NCBI RefSeq assembly: GCF_033115175.1
Contig: NC_084837.1
Coordinates: forward strand, 28,970,266-29,034,265
Direction of reading: 5' to 3'
Length of the DNA stretch: 64,000 nt
From: Lepus europaeus
Lineage: Eukaryota > Chordata > Mammalia > Lagomorpha > Leporidae
The translations under genes and the position numbers were made by a program. The notes below the pieces were generated by a model. It did no database searches and was not told the origin of the DNA. It saw only the letters and a program-made list of their open reading frames with translations. Shown here piece by piece: positions 37,321 through 48,401 of this stretch (position 1 is its first letter; each line of letters starts with the position of its first letter).

Positions 37321-37337
37321 AGAGAAAGAGAGATAAG
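37227..37337 (+). repeat. Purine-only (GA)n/GGGGA-rich tract
   Basis: About 110 bp almost purely A and G on the plus strand, with a (GA)n core at about 37281-37312. It has mirror symmetry that could form a triplex. Confidence 0.85.
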
Positions 37338-37339
37338 AG

Positions 37340-37963
37340 CACCGAAAATCTATTCTCTTAGGAACTTTTCCTATAGGCCTTATGCTGTGTATTCATCCTA
37401 CAGAACTGCAAGTTTACGTCCTTCAACTTATTTCTCATTTCTTCCCCTTTCCCACCCTTGGTGACCCCCTTTCTGTTCTTTAATTCCATGTATTGAGTTT
37501 TCAAAGATTATACAAACAAGTGAGATCATGTAGTATTTTTCCCCTGTGTCTGGCTTATTTTGCTTAGCATAATGTCTTTCAAGTTTATAGATGTCACTAC
37601 AAATGGCAGTATCTCCTTTCTTAAGGCTGGAAAATGTTTCATTGGATAGTCTGTATACATATATTGACATTAACCTTTTATATATGCCATATGTAAGAAT
37701 ATATACTTTGATTATATATGCCATAATTTTTTATTCATTCATTCTTGGACTCAGATTATTTTCATATTGTCACTACTGTGAGGTGATGATTTTATTTGCC
37801 TTTGCTGTATCTATATATATTCCTTATTTGATTATAAGGTCAAATAGTTCTAATTTTTGAGTAACCTCCATACTATTTCCTATAATGACTCCATCAATTT
37901 ACATTCCCACCAACACCAAGAGTGTACAAAGGTTCTTTATATCTCCATACACTAACACTTTAA
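37340..37963 (-). mobile_element. Old L1, antisense, part 1
   Basis: GTGAGATCATGTAGTATTTT, TGTCTGGCTTATTTTGCTTA, GCATAATGTCTTTCAAGTTT and AATTTACATTCCCACCAACA are antisense L1 3' region landmarks. The element continues through two nested CSINEs. Confidence 0.85.
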
Positions 37964-38279
37964 AAAGTTATTTTCATTTTATTTAAAAGGCAGAGAGAGA
38001 CGAGACAAGACAAGAGAAGAGAGTTCTTCCAGCCACTGGCTCAATTCTCAAATGCTCGCCATAGTCAGAGATGGGCCAAGCCAAAGAATGGAACTGGAAC
38101 TGTACCTGTGTCTACATGTGGGTGGCAAACTCCATTTACTTGAGCCATCATCTGCAGCCTCCCAGGATACAGATTAGGAGGGAGCTTGATTGGAAGCAGA
38201 GATGCTGGGACTCAAACCACTCTGATATGGGATTCCTGTGTCCCGAGTGGCAATTTAGGGCTCTGCCAAACACCAGCCT
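37964..38279 (-). repeat. CSINE, antisense, nested in L1
   Basis: TTATTTAAAAGGCAGAGAGA, GAGATGGGCCAAGCCAAAGA, ATGCTGGGACTCAAACCACT and CACCAGCC at the head complement. Old. Confidence 0.82.
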
Positions 38280-38456
38280 AACCCATTGTCTCCTGTATTT
38301 TTGATAATAGCGATTGAAAGAGCATGTGGTGATATCTCACTTTCATTTAAATCTGCATTTCCTTGATGGTTAGTAATGTGGATTAGTTTTTCAATAAATT
38401 TGGACATTTTTATCTCCTCTTTGGAAAAAAGTCTGCTCATGTTCTTTTATCATTTT
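38280..38456 (-). mobile_element. Old L1, antisense, part 2
   Basis: TTTTTGATAATAGCGATTGA, GTGGTGATATCTCACTTTCA and TGCATTTCCTTGATGGTTAG continue antisense L1 in order from part 1. Confidence 0.85.
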
Positions 38457-38755
38457 TCAAAAATATTTATTTAAAAGCAGAGTTAGGGACAGAAAGAGTT
38501 TACTCCCTAAATGGCTGGAAGTTAGACTGAACTGCTGCTGGGTTAGAACTGTAACTGGGTTAGACTGCAACTCCAAGTCTGGACCTTCATCCAGTTCTCC
38601 CTTGTGGGTGGTAGAGGCCCAAGCACTTGGGCAATCTACTGCTGCTTTCTTGGGTGCATTTGCAGGGAGTTGGATCAGAAGTGGAACAATCTGGACATAA
38701 ACTTGTACTCAGATTCCAAGTGGTAACTTAACCTGTTGTGCCACAATGCTGGCCT
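38457..38755 (-). repeat. CSINE, antisense, nested in L1
   Basis: AATATTTATTTAAAAGCAGA tail complement, GAGGCCCAAGCACTTGGGCA, and ACCTGTTGTGCCACAATGCT head complement. Confidence 0.88.
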
Positions 38756-38840
38756 TCTTTGATCAATTTTTAATATTGCTACTTGCATTTGCCATGAAGT
38801 TATATGACTTCTTCATATATTTTATTAACCCCTTATCTTA
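38756..38840 (-). mobile_element. Old L1, antisense, part 3
   Basis: CTTCTTCATATATTTTATTA then ACCCCTTATCTT is the antisense of the L1 GATAAGGGGTTAAT region. The antisense copy stops here. Confidence 0.75.
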
Positions 38841-39005
38841 CACTATATAATATACCAAACAAAAAATTCACCCCAAATGTACTGAAGACATAAATGTAAG
38901 ACCCTAAATCATAAAAACTTCAGCACAGTAACAAACAACCATCACAATGAAAAGGTAGCCTATGGTTTGGTAGAGAATGTTTGCCGACCACGGTTGATCT
39001 TAAAT
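38841..39005 (+). mobile_element. Inverted 5' segment of the same L1
   Basis: AAGACATAAATGTAAGACCC, AAACTTCAGCACAGTAACAA, AAAAGGTAGCCTATGGTTTG and GAGAATGTTTGCCGACCAC read as sense L1 ORF2. In L1 order they lie just upstream of the point where the antisense part ends. This is the pattern left by twin priming. Confidence 0.7.
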
Positions 39006-39339
39006 GTAGGGGAGAAAGTATGAACTAGAAAAGTCATTGGGATGATGTACATTTGTTCTCATTGTATGTGTAAGAGGAGTCTTCAAAGGAGCATGAACCT
39101 TAGAGGGAAGTCCAAGTAGAAGGGGACTCTGCTGTAATGACGGAATTCTCAACACTCTGGTATCATAAACAGCTGCTGTCCAGATTCAATTTTCCACTAG
39201 AGTATTTCTGGTATGATTAAACTCTTACTAGTATGATATAGATAGAAGACATTGCAATATCTTTTAAAAAAAAAATGTATCTGCTGACTGCATAGTCAAC
39301 CACAAGTGAAAAAAGGAAATAAAAAGGAACATCTGTTCT

Positions 39340-39515
39340 ACCCCGAGCCTATGCCAGATACTTCTCAGCTCAGTTAGGTCATCTGCTCTTCTTGTGTTCT
39401 ATGTGTCACATGCTGTTGTCCCCACTTTACACATGAAGACATGGGACCACCAAGCAGTATCTTGTCCATGCACACAATTCATAAGCAGCAGAATCTAGAG
39501 TTGATGCCAGAATGT
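39340..39515 (-). repeat. MIR fragment, antisense
   Basis: CTGTTGTCCCCACTTTACAC, then ATGAAGACATGGGACCACCA, fits the antisense MIR core. Confidence 0.5.
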
Positions 39516-41502
39516 GATGAATGGAAAACTCATTTTCTATATAGATGATCGGTTCCAATCAAAAGTAAAATCGAACTAAAACCAAGAACAACTAATAGGA
39601 GTCTCTGACATTGTTGGTGTCAGAAACATCCCTCCAATTATGATTTATACATTTTCCTCTCCCCAAGTCACATATCACAACACTGATATGAATTCAAAGT
39701 AGAATTGGAAATGGTGTACAGCCTCTGGGAGCCATCCAAAGTTCTGCAAAGGCCTAGGGTAGGAAATGCAAAAATTTTTTGTGGTACATATTGTTTCTTT
39801 TTTTTCCCTCTTAAAATTATGTATGATTAGTATGTAAAAACATGAATCAAAAAAAGATTTTAGATTTTTACTGGCACATGATTATCTAAAGCTTAGTAAT
39901 TCTCTCACTGGTACAAAATTGAGTTGACATACTTTCATTAAATATAATAATTTCCTTAAATTAAAAATAATAAAAAGTCTTAGGCAGTTCCAAATTGCTT
40001 TCCCGAGTGTTTTCATCTTGAGAACAGCAGGTGAATATGAACAGGTTCAAACCTATTTTTATTTTTCAGTAAACCCCAAATGCCTGGGCTCTGCAAGCTA
40101 ACAGCATCCAAAACATGCTGATCTTGGCAGTCAAAACAGCCCTGAGAGAGTCCAGGCTGAGTGCAGGACACAGCACTGCGTTTTTATGATGAAATTTAAA
40201 AGCAATCAATGTAAATATGAAAACTTTAAGGTTCATCTCTGCCTAATTCCAAAATTCGAAAAAATACATGCTAAATCAATTAACCTGAATTCTTTTTAGA
40301 CTAGATGAAAATTTATTTCATTCTAAAATGAAGTAATATAACAAGTGTGTGCCATGTACAATGCAATGACAAAATAAGTAAATTTTGATTAGCCAAGTAT
40401 CTTACATATATATAACATAAACTATGTACACATACATATATTTTAACTGAAGGAATCTGAGTAATTTATGAAATGGTAAAGATAAAGTTATTTCCTCTGT
40501 GGAACTGAGAGTTTACTTTTCTACATTCATACCACTTTTTAACTAATGTGTTGCTCAGAGCTTGTCATTCTGAAAAATAAGTGAAGGTTTTATTTATTTT
40601 GTAACCCTTTGATTATATTGCTAAAAATAAGTGCCTTTGTAACTGAACCATTTTTTCTCATTTTCATGTTTGCTTGTTCTATTATTTGGGTACAAGAAAA
40701 TTTATTGTGATTGCAATAAAAATAATATATTTCCAGAGACAATTTAATTTTTCACTGAGCTATTGAATGATCATTGTTATTGCTGGGTTTTCTTTCTTCT
40801 ATAGCCTAGATCACTGAAATTCTATACCCTTGTTATATTAGAAATAATTCCTCTATTAGAACAATACATCACTCTTAAGTGGCACAGACAAAATATATTT
40901 TACAAATTTTTAGTCAGTAACAAGGAATCATTCGAAGGAAATTCTTCTGACAATAGTGCTAATAAAAATTAAAGTTCTCTATGAAGACCCTCCTGAGATT
41001 TTAGAAATGGATATATCCTTAATAACATACAAATGATTGGAGTAAGTACAATTATAAATACCTGTAAGGGTCGTGATAAAGCAAACTTTATACGAAAGAA
41101 CAGACACAGCATGAAGATATTTCAAGTAAGACAAAGACATCTCTTTTCTATAACCTTCATTTGAGGCATATTTGGGCAGGTTTATATATAAAAGTGGGGA
41201 CCTCGTTCAGTCCCTAGATGGTGACCCAGAAGCTAAAGTCCCAGCTTTGTTGACGGATGGTTTGGGGCTTCTCTCTGCCTCTCAGAAAGTTGCTAATGGA
41301 ACAAGATATGAGGTTAACCTCAGAAGCCAAGGACGTCTAAGAGCTCACAATGCTACTAGAAAAGTTCCATTTTTATTATCATACTTTATAAAAAGAGATA
41401 CTTTTAAATAGTTCCCTGTTATATTTTCAAGAGTATGCTAAATATATGCTTCTTCTGCCATCTATGAATAATACATTAATACTTATAGAAAAGAAAAAAG
41501 GT
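39516..41502. other. AT-rich intergenic DNA
   Basis: No gene or named repeat was recognised. Confidence 0.4.
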
Positions 41503-41826
41503 GGAGCTGGAGTTGTGGCACAGTAGGTTAAGCTACCGCTTGTGACACTTGCATCCATATCAGAACAATTGTTTCAGTCCCGGTTCTGCTGCTTCCAGGC
41601 CACCACCCTACTACTGTGTGTGGGAAAGCAGTGGAGGATGGCCCAAGAACCTGGACCCCTGCTACCTATGTAGGAGAACAGGATGGAGTAGCTGGTCCAG
41701 GTCCAATCTTCAACCTGGCCCAGATCTGGTCACTGCATTCATTTGTGAAGTGACCCAGTGGGTGAATGATCTTTCTTTCTCTATCTCTCCCTCTATTACT
41801 CTGTCTTACAATCAATTTTTTTTAAA
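41503..41826 (+). repeat. CSINE
   Basis: GGAGCTGGAGTTGTGGCACA, GTAGGTTAAGCTACCGC, GGAGGATGGCCCAAGAACCT and GTGACCCAGTGGGTGAATGA. The tail is decayed. Confidence 0.88.
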
Positions 41827-42077
41827 TGACCTTATAGAAGTTAAAAGTATAATGGTGTTTGACTAAGGCTGAGAAGGGAAGGGAGGTGAGAAGATGGGAA
41901 AATGTTAACTGGTACCATTTATTGATAGCTAGGAGCAAAAAGTTCTGGGAATGGCAAAATTTTCAATGCTCAAGGTACATATAAAGCAAAATCAGTAATT
42001 ATTTATTTAATAGCCCTCCTTGGAAATGAGGTTTACTCTAAGATCTTGTTTAGGCTGTAACTTCAAGAACTTGCAGA

Positions 42078-42390
42078 GGGAACTGGCGTTGTGGTGCAGC
42101 AGGTTTAAGTTCCACTCTGCAGCACCAGCATCACATATGGGAGCCAATTCATGTCCCAACTGTTCCAATACAGCTCCCTGCTAATGCAACTGGGAGGGCA
42201 GCCAAGGATGGCCCAAGTGCTTGGGCCCCTGCACCCACGTGGGAGACCCAGACAAAGCTCTTGGCTTCGGATCAGTTCAGCTACGGCTATTGTGGCAATT
42301 TGGAAAATGAACCAGTGGATGAAGACTTCTCTCGCTCTGTCTCTACCTCTCTCTGTAACTCTTTCAAATGAAATAATTAAAAAAAAAAAG
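42078..42390 (+). repeat. CSINE
   Basis: GGGAACTGGCGTTGTGGTGC, ATCACATATGGGAGCCAATT, GGATGGCCCAAGTGCTTGGG, ACCCACGTGGGAGACCCAGA and an A-rich tail. Confidence 0.9.
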
Positions 42391-42589
42391 TTGCAGGGGA
42401 AATTTCTTACATCCAAATAACTGTACAAGCAATACATCTATGGGAGTATATAGAGACCAAATATGGTACATAATACTTGCTCTCTAGATTTATGCTTCTA
42501 GGGCCTTTGGGATTTTCAGGTTGATATTTGCAAATGGTTCTGTGTATTCAATTATATAATTCAAGATGCAGTTCAACAACCAGTTAGCA

Positions 42590-42720
42590 AACAAAACTGA
42601 ATGTCAGAAATGTGCCTGGCATGCTGAAGGACACTGTGACACAGTACTGAAAAGTATCCGAACCCTATGTAGCTCACAGGCTAGGGATGAAGGCGGCATA
42701 ATGCACATACATTTGAGAAA
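42590..42720. repeat. Possible L2 fragment
   Basis: GTGCCTGGCATGCTGAAGGA, CACTGTGACACAG and GTAGCTCACAGGCTAGGG resemble the 3' end of L2. Short and diverged. Confidence 0.4.
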
Positions 42721-43167
42721 AGTGCATCAATTCTCTTAAATAATTATTAACTGTCAACATGATGACAGAATCGTGAATTACAATGCAGCCAACTTCATCT
42801 GGGAAATACAAAAGGCATCTCTGAGGTTCTGCCATTTATGTTAAAGCCCGACAGAGTGAGCTGTGGGCTGGTAGTGTTAAAATGTATGGTCGATGGTACT
42901 GCCCAGTAATCGTGTTCACAGTGAGAGAGGCGAAGGGCCGGAATCATAGGCCAGCATTTCATGTTGGAGAGAAAGTCAAAGTAGAAGAAAGAAGCCTTGT
43001 GACACAGGAGAAGCAACCAGAGGAAAAGGAGTGAAATTAGGAAAAGGAGGGGAGGAATGGGTAAGGCAGAGGGGAGAAACAATATTTAGGCAAAATAAAA
43101 ACCAAACAGAGGTCATAGCCTCATTTACAAACAGACAATGAAAAACAATTATGACAATACTGAGCAG
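42721..43167. other. Unassigned intergenic DNA
   Basis: Purine-rich in 42975-43080. No gene or repeat was recognised. Confidence 0.4.
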
Positions 43168-43476
43168 GAAGGCTGGTGTGGTGGCACAAGATCTCTTAAA
43201 CATCAAACCAGAGTGCTGCCTCAAGTCCTGGATTCCCTGCTACCATTCCAGCTCCTTGCTTATGCACCAGGGAAAGCAGCAAATGATGCCCCAAGTACCT
43301 GAGCCCCTACCACCCATGTGGAAGGTCCAAATGAAATTCCTGGCTCCTAGCTTTGGCCTGAGCCAGCATGGGTCATTGTGACTATTTGGAGAGTGAACCA
43401 GCAGACAGAAGATTCCCTCTCTCCCTACCTCTCTTTCTCTCTCTCCCATCTCTTTGCCTTTCAAGTAAATAAATAA
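43168..43476 (+). repeat. CSINE, diverged
   Basis: GGAAGGCTGGTGTGGTGGCA, GCTTATGCACCAGGGAAAGC, GAGTGAACCAGCAGACAGAA and CCTTTCAAGTAAATAAATAA. Confidence 0.87.
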
Positions 43477-43520
43477 CAAACCATCAGTGATTAAAATATA
43501 ATATTTATATGGTATTTGAG

Positions 43521-43846
43521 TTTTTTAAAGATTTATTTATTTGAAAGTCAGAGTTACACAGAGAGAGGAGAGGCAGAGAGAGAGAGAGAGAGAGAGAGAC
43601 TTTCATCCGATGGTTCACTCCCCAATTGGCCGCAAGGCTGGAGCTGTGCTGATCTGAAGCCAAGAGCTTCTTCTGGGTCTCCCACATGGGTGCAGGGCAC
43701 AAGGACTTGGGTCATCCTCTACTGCTAGCCCAGGCCACAGCAGAGAGCTGGATTGGAGTGGAGCAGCCAGGACTAGAACCAGCGCCCATATGGGATGCTG
43801 GTGCTTCAGGCCAGGATGTTAACCCATTGCACCACAGCGCTGGCCC
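43521..43846 (-). repeat. CSINE, antisense
   Basis: AAAGATTTATTTATTTGAAA, GAGTTACACAGAGAGAGGAG, CGCCCATATGGGATGCTGGT and GCACCACAGCGCTGGCC. A (GA)n run lies near 43576-43599. Confidence 0.95.
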
Positions 43847-44569
43847 CTGCGTTTATTTTAATAAATGAATTTTTTTGTCACTTGAAGAAGTAATCAAGGG
43901 CCAATTTAATGTGGTAAATGTAAATTGTTTCTTTGATTTGAAATAATAATTTTGATAATTTAGACAATAGGTAAATAAATCTGCTTATGCAATACAACAT
44001 ATTCATCAAACAAATGCGCCTGATGCTAGCAATAGTGGATTTGCCAGATGAGCAACTTAATAAAATCACTGATTTTAGGTCATTTAATATACTATTCTTT
44101 ATTAGTTCATTTATACAAATGTATAAATGTATAAATTATAGTAATGAGCACAGGTATATTTTCTACTAGATATTTTAGTTGTGGGAGAGAAAAATCTATA
44201 AACAACTATGACACAAAATTTCATTTTTGGTTCATTTCAGTTGATAGATGGCAAATAAACTTTAACATGCAATGTGATTACATGGTACAAGGTGCATACT
44301 GTAGAGAACATAACTGTTATGGATGATCAGGGAGAAACAGTAGAGCCACATTTGACAGTGTCACCGAGTGGTGAGCTGGACAAGATGAGCTCTTCAATCA
44401 AAATGTGTTAGAATTCTGTGGGAGGCAGGGAATTGTAATGGACACAGCATGAGCTTTGGTTTTGATACTTGCTGGCTATGTTCTCTCAGTCAGAAAACTT
44501 TTTTGTACTTCCTTTCCATTATCAGTAAAAGAGAAGCAATAACCTCTCAGGATTTTAATAAAATTTACA
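43847..44569. other. AT-rich intergenic DNA
   Basis: No gene or repeat was recognised. Confidence 0.4.
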
Positions 44570-45075
44570 AATTTCAGTGCAAACTTTTCCCATGGAGAGG
44601 TGCAGTCTGTGTCCTTTCTCCCTGAATATGCGGACGTCTTCAAACACTAACATATGGAGAAAGGATGCTGGGAGACTTTGAATGCTAGGCATAAAAGTGC
44701 ATGTAGCTCCTGCCTGGTTCTTGTGGAATGCTTACCCTAGGGGATGCTGGGAATGCTGTCTGCCATGTCAGGGGTCTGAGGACCACACACTGACCTGCTG
44801 GAAAGGCTTGTAGGGTGCTCTGGCCACCAGCTCCTGTGCAGAGCCAGGGTCAGCTGCCAGCCCTGCCCATGAGGCACTTTGGCCATGTCATCAGCTCAGC
44901 CTTAAGGTGTATACAGCCCCAGCTGACATCTGGCCAGAACTGCTCAGGTGGGCCCTTTCTGAATTTCTGACCCAAAAGCAATTTGTGACCAAAGCAGGGT
45001 AGTTGTTTTCAACTGCTAAATTTTGAGTGTGTTTTGTTAGGTAACAATGGGGACCAGAACAATCCCCATATCCAG
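44570..45075 (+). mobile_element. MLT1-like (ERVL-MaLR) LTR
   Basis: GCATAAAAGTGCATGTAGCT, TGTCTGCCATGTCAG then GGGTCTGAGGACC, CAGCCCCAGCTGACATCTGG and CTTTCTGAATTTCTGACCCA appear in the order of MLT1 LTRs. Ends are eroded. Confidence 0.75.
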
Positions 45076-45512
45076 TTGTTAGTGGGGAAGTTAGATTATT
45101 GCAGTACCCTCCACCACTAGACCATGTTGCTTCCCAGGCTGTTCCCAATCACATTTGTAAGTTCACATGTTAACTGCAGCATCAAGACTTCTTAAACATT
45201 GAAAAAAAATCTAGTCTACATTATTAAATGCTCGAAAATAATTGTTGTATTTTAACGCAGTAGTTTGGTAACTTATTATAATTTACATATCCCTTTTAGA
45301 ACACTTAGGAGTGTTACGGCATACTTCTATACTCTGGGTAATTTCTTATGAACAGAAATCTATTTGGCCCATGTTTAAAAAAACTGTGAAATCCCAGTGC
45401 ATGGTGCTGGCTTCTGGAGCTGCCCTTTGTGCTGTCTCACCACTCACAGAAGGCACCACGGCAACAGAGAATGGGAGCAGGAAGGGCCCTGCTTCATTTC
45501 TATAAGGAACTC
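45076..45512. other. Unassigned intergenic DNA
   Basis: Nothing firm was recognised between the MaLR LTR and the inverted family-2 LTR. Confidence 0.4.
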
Positions 45513-45516
45513 AATC

Positions 45517-46021
45517 TGTTACTAGAGAAGCAAAAGGGTCCTTATCTTCATGCAAGAAAGAATTCAGACATGAGACAGAGAGCAGTGGAAAGCAAAATAG
45601 CAAGGTGTATTAGGGTAGGGACATCCGTAAGAATGGATGGGCACCTCTCCAGACAGGCCCTGAGAGAGAGTGTGTAGTATACATTTAGGCTGGGGCTTTT
45701 AAGGGGGTGGGTCTTACCTTCCCACCTTTTCTCTCCCCTCTCCTTCTTCTCAAAGGACTTGTTGGATGTAAATACGAAAAATTCCTTTCTGAGTTTTCCC
45801 CTTGAAGTATGCAGAAAGGGGAAGCCTGGCTGGTGTCACCCGCCTTAGAGGAAGGCTGTTTATCAGGCCAGGTAGAAGGGGCGGGACCCCCTGGAAGGTC
45901 ATCAGGATCCAAGCAGGACTGAAGTGCAAGATGCTGGGCTTCTGGATCTTCCGCAGTAGGCGCTGATATTCAGGCCTTTCTCACATACACGGAGGCTCAA
46001 TTTCCGACTTCCTATCTAACA
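45517..46021 (-). mobile_element. Solo LTR, ERV family 2, antisense, with TSD
   Basis: 505 bp; plus-strand start TGTTACTAGAGAAGC and end CTATCTAACA are the two LTR ends in reverse. A perfect 4-bp duplication AATC flanks it (45513-45516 and 46022-46025). The body matches the copy at 48402-49480, including the AGGGTAGGGACATCCGTAAG region complement. Confidence 0.92.
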
Positions 46022-46025
46022 AATC

Positions 46026-46134
46026 TAATGCTAATGAACCATTTCCCATGAGAATGAACCTCTCAACACTGCTACAGTGGGAATTAAGCTTCCAACATAT
46101 GAATTTTGAGGAACACATTCAAGTCATTGAATAT
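46026..46134. repeat. Ancient interspersed repeat fragment
   Basis: GGGAATTAAGCTTCCAACAT then ATGAATTTTGAGGAACACAT is a familiar old mammalian repeat ending. The family name is not secure. Confidence 0.45.
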
Positions 46135-46348
46135 TCTGGGAGATTGTGGAAGATTTGTCAGGCAGAAGGGGCGGGGACCTCCACCTGGCAGGTTATCAGG
46201 TAGAAGGGGTCAGGGCAGGATGCGAATACTGGGCTGCCCCTGAAACATTATCGGGATGACTTTGAGATGTTGATGCATATGCTGGACATAGATGTCTTCT
46301 TTTAGGCCTGTCATACACACATAAGCTCACATCTAACTTCCTACCTAA
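46135..46348 (-). mobile_element. Truncated LTR, ERV family 2, antisense
   Basis: GGCAGGTTATCAGGTAGAAG, CATTATCGGGATGACTTTGA, ATGCTGGACATAGATGTCTT and AACTTCCTACCTAACA are the 5' portion of the family-2 LTR in reverse. The 3' portion is missing at the left edge. Confidence 0.85.
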
Positions 46349-46583
46349 CAATATTATAATTCTGGCTGTTGCACAGCAACTTTGAAATAGATTTTTTAGC
46401 TACCGTTGAGGATCCAGAGTTGACTTTTGTCAATAGCTTTTAATTTGAAAAGTTTAAGGTTCTCAAGAAATTGAAAAACTGGTACAATATTCCCATCTAC
46501 CCTTCACTCAGCCTCCCACAATGTAATTTTTTATCTAACTATACCATTTTGTCAAAAGCGGTACATTGATGTTGGCATGAAAC
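46349..46583. repeat. Ancient repeat-like DNA
   Basis: TTCCCATCTACCCTTCACTC, AGCCTCCCACAATGTAA and CGGTACATTGATGTTGGCA resemble an old mammalian interspersed repeat; unnamed. Confidence 0.4.
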
Positions 46584-46596
46584 TGAAGTAGGCAGG
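46584..46596 (+). mobile_element. 13-bp stub of a family-1 5' LTR
   Basis: TGAAGTAGGCAGG equals the first 13 bases of the family-1 LTRs and is immediately followed by retroviral pol sequence. It is best read as the remaining tip of a 5' LTR after an internal deletion. Confidence 0.6.
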
Positions 46597-47630
46597 TGTA
46601 TTCTAGCAGGCCAGACCTACGGGATGAGCCCCTGGAAAATCCAGATGCCGAATGGTTTACTGATGGCAGCAGCTATATGAAGGAAGGAGTTAGGCAGGCT
46701 ATGCTGTGGTGGATCTTACTCAGACAATAGAAGCCCAAGCACTACCACACAATACTTCAGCCCAGAAGGCGAAGTTTATTGCATTGACTAGGGCTTTACA
46801 ACAGGGAAAAGGCAGATATGCCTTCCTCGTGTTACATGCACACGCAGCATCTGGAAAGAGAGGGGTTTACTGACTGCAAAGAATTCCCGTGTTAAATATG
46901 GAAAAGAGATACTGGCTCTACTTCAGGCAGTACTGGAGCCTTTAGAAGTGGCCGTCATCCACTGCAAGGGACATCAGAAGGGAGATAATTATGTTAACCA
47001 GGGAAATGTGTTAGCAGATAGAGCAGCAAAAAGAGCAGTTACACAGGAAAGTTTGGAAATGGCCCTTATGCCTCAATCTGTGGAAGTAGCTAAGAAATCT
47101 CACTATACAGAGCCTGAGAATGAATGGGCCCAACAGCGAGGCTATACTAAAAACGCAAATGGATGGTGGATATTAAATCATGGAATTATGCTACCAATGG
47201 CCACTCAATGGAGATACACAACTCTACCCACTTGGGAAGAAATGTCTTAACACAACTGGTCTCCCGAGCTTTTGGAGGAAAGGGACTAAATACGGTCATA
47301 AAGGAAGTGACTTGCTCTTGGCCACTATGTTTACAGAATAACCCTCACCATGTAAGGCCACCTCCCCTGTTGACTCCTATGCAGAGGAGGGGAACATACC
47401 CAGGTGTAGACTGGCACGTTGATTTTACCAATATGCCCCCAACAAGCAATTATAGGTACCTTCTAGTCTTTATTGATACCTTTACAGGATGGATAGAGGC
47501 CTTTCCGACCCGAACAGAGAAAGCACATGAGGTGTCTAAAGCCGTGTTGAAAGGCATCGTGCCATGTTTGGACTCCCACAGTCACTCCAGAGTGACAATG
47601 GACCTTAATTTATATCTAAAATAACCCAGC
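46597..47630 (+). pseudogene. ERV class I-like pol remnant: RNase H and integrase
   Basis: The strand and order match the LTR at 47867. An RNase H segment begins near 46645 (the TDGSS catalytic-aspartate motif is visible) and runs to about 47080, including GHQKGDN and ADRAAKRA motifs. The integrase zinc domain follows (THLG, then C-x3-C near 47330-47345) and then the catalytic core, with a VDWHVDF and a FIDTFTGW segment to about 47545. Frames change near 47163-47250 and near 47570, stops interrupt the early part, and the sequence breaks off just after the second core aspartate region. Gag, protease, reverse transcriptase and the rest of integrase are absent. Closest to gammaretrovirus-like pol by motif style. 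It is not functional. Confidence 0.88.
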
Positions 47631-47856
47631 AGAACCCAGCAGCTTCTGAGAATAATGATGACCATGTAGGAGACACTGAGGATGGCAGTGACTGAAAGAG
47701 ATCCAGCTCGTGAAGCAAACTCATTAGATGAGATAGGCAGGGACTTCCAGACCGAGAACAGGTAGGGTCTGCACCCCTAATCAGCAGGAAGTAGCTACAG
47801 AAGATGGTGACTTGATGCCTATCAACATCCCCTTAAGATTAAGGTCTGGAGTCTCT
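47631..47856 (+). mobile_element. 3' internal remnant of the family-1 ERV
   Basis: DNA between the broken integrase and the polypurine tract. By position it should come from the 3' end of the provirus, but no envelope motif can be made out. Confidence 0.45.
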
Positions 47857-47866
47857 GAGGGGGGAA
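47857..47866 (+). other. Polypurine tract of the family-1 ERV
   Basis: GAGGGGGGAA directly abuts the TG that opens the LTR, the position of the plus-strand primer in retroviruses. Confidence 0.75.
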
Positions 47867-48401
47867 TGAAGTAGGCAGGCATACAGGTTAAAATTGATTA
47901 GATTTGTGAACTGGAAGACCACGCCTTCACCATGCCCCTGTGTGACCTCAGGCCCCTACCTGATGCCTTTGCCACGCCTCTATGTGGCCTCATTCTCCTA
48001 GCTGGCCACACTGGGGTGCCCACCAGCCAATCAGGTTAATTAACCACTCCCCTTTGGAAGTGGGTTAAAAGGTAGGATACCGTGTGGTCCAGCCTTCTCT
48101 TCCCTGGTCTCTTGCCAGGAGGGGGCTTGCTGTAGCCCTGCACCTCCAGGGTGCATGGCCTTCGGGCCATGATGCTCATCCACATGGCTGGTTCCTGGGG
48201 TATGAACCCTTATTCCCCTCTCTCTTAAATAAAGCTCTCACTCACCTATGCATCTTTCTCACTAAATAAAAGCCTAAAACGTACCATGCTGCCTCGTTTA
48301 TCTGTGCCAGTATTTAGAATTCTTCTCTAAACATTAGGCAAGAATACTCTTGGGATTACTAATATTGGGGATTTATTAGTAAGCATATGGTGAAATCGTA
48401 T

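Noticed and set aside
37222..37464. An arginine/glutamate-repeat frame.
   Set aside because: It is translation of the (GA)n purine tract.
47163..47624. A functional retroviral integrase.
   Set aside because: It lacks a methionine start in the proper context, changes frame, and breaks off before the last catalytic residue region.
36485..47866. One large provirus running from the LTR at 36485 to the LTR at 47867.
   Set aside because: The first LTR has its own perfect TAGT duplication, and the DNA in between is L1, SINEs and unique sequence, so it is an independent solo LTR.
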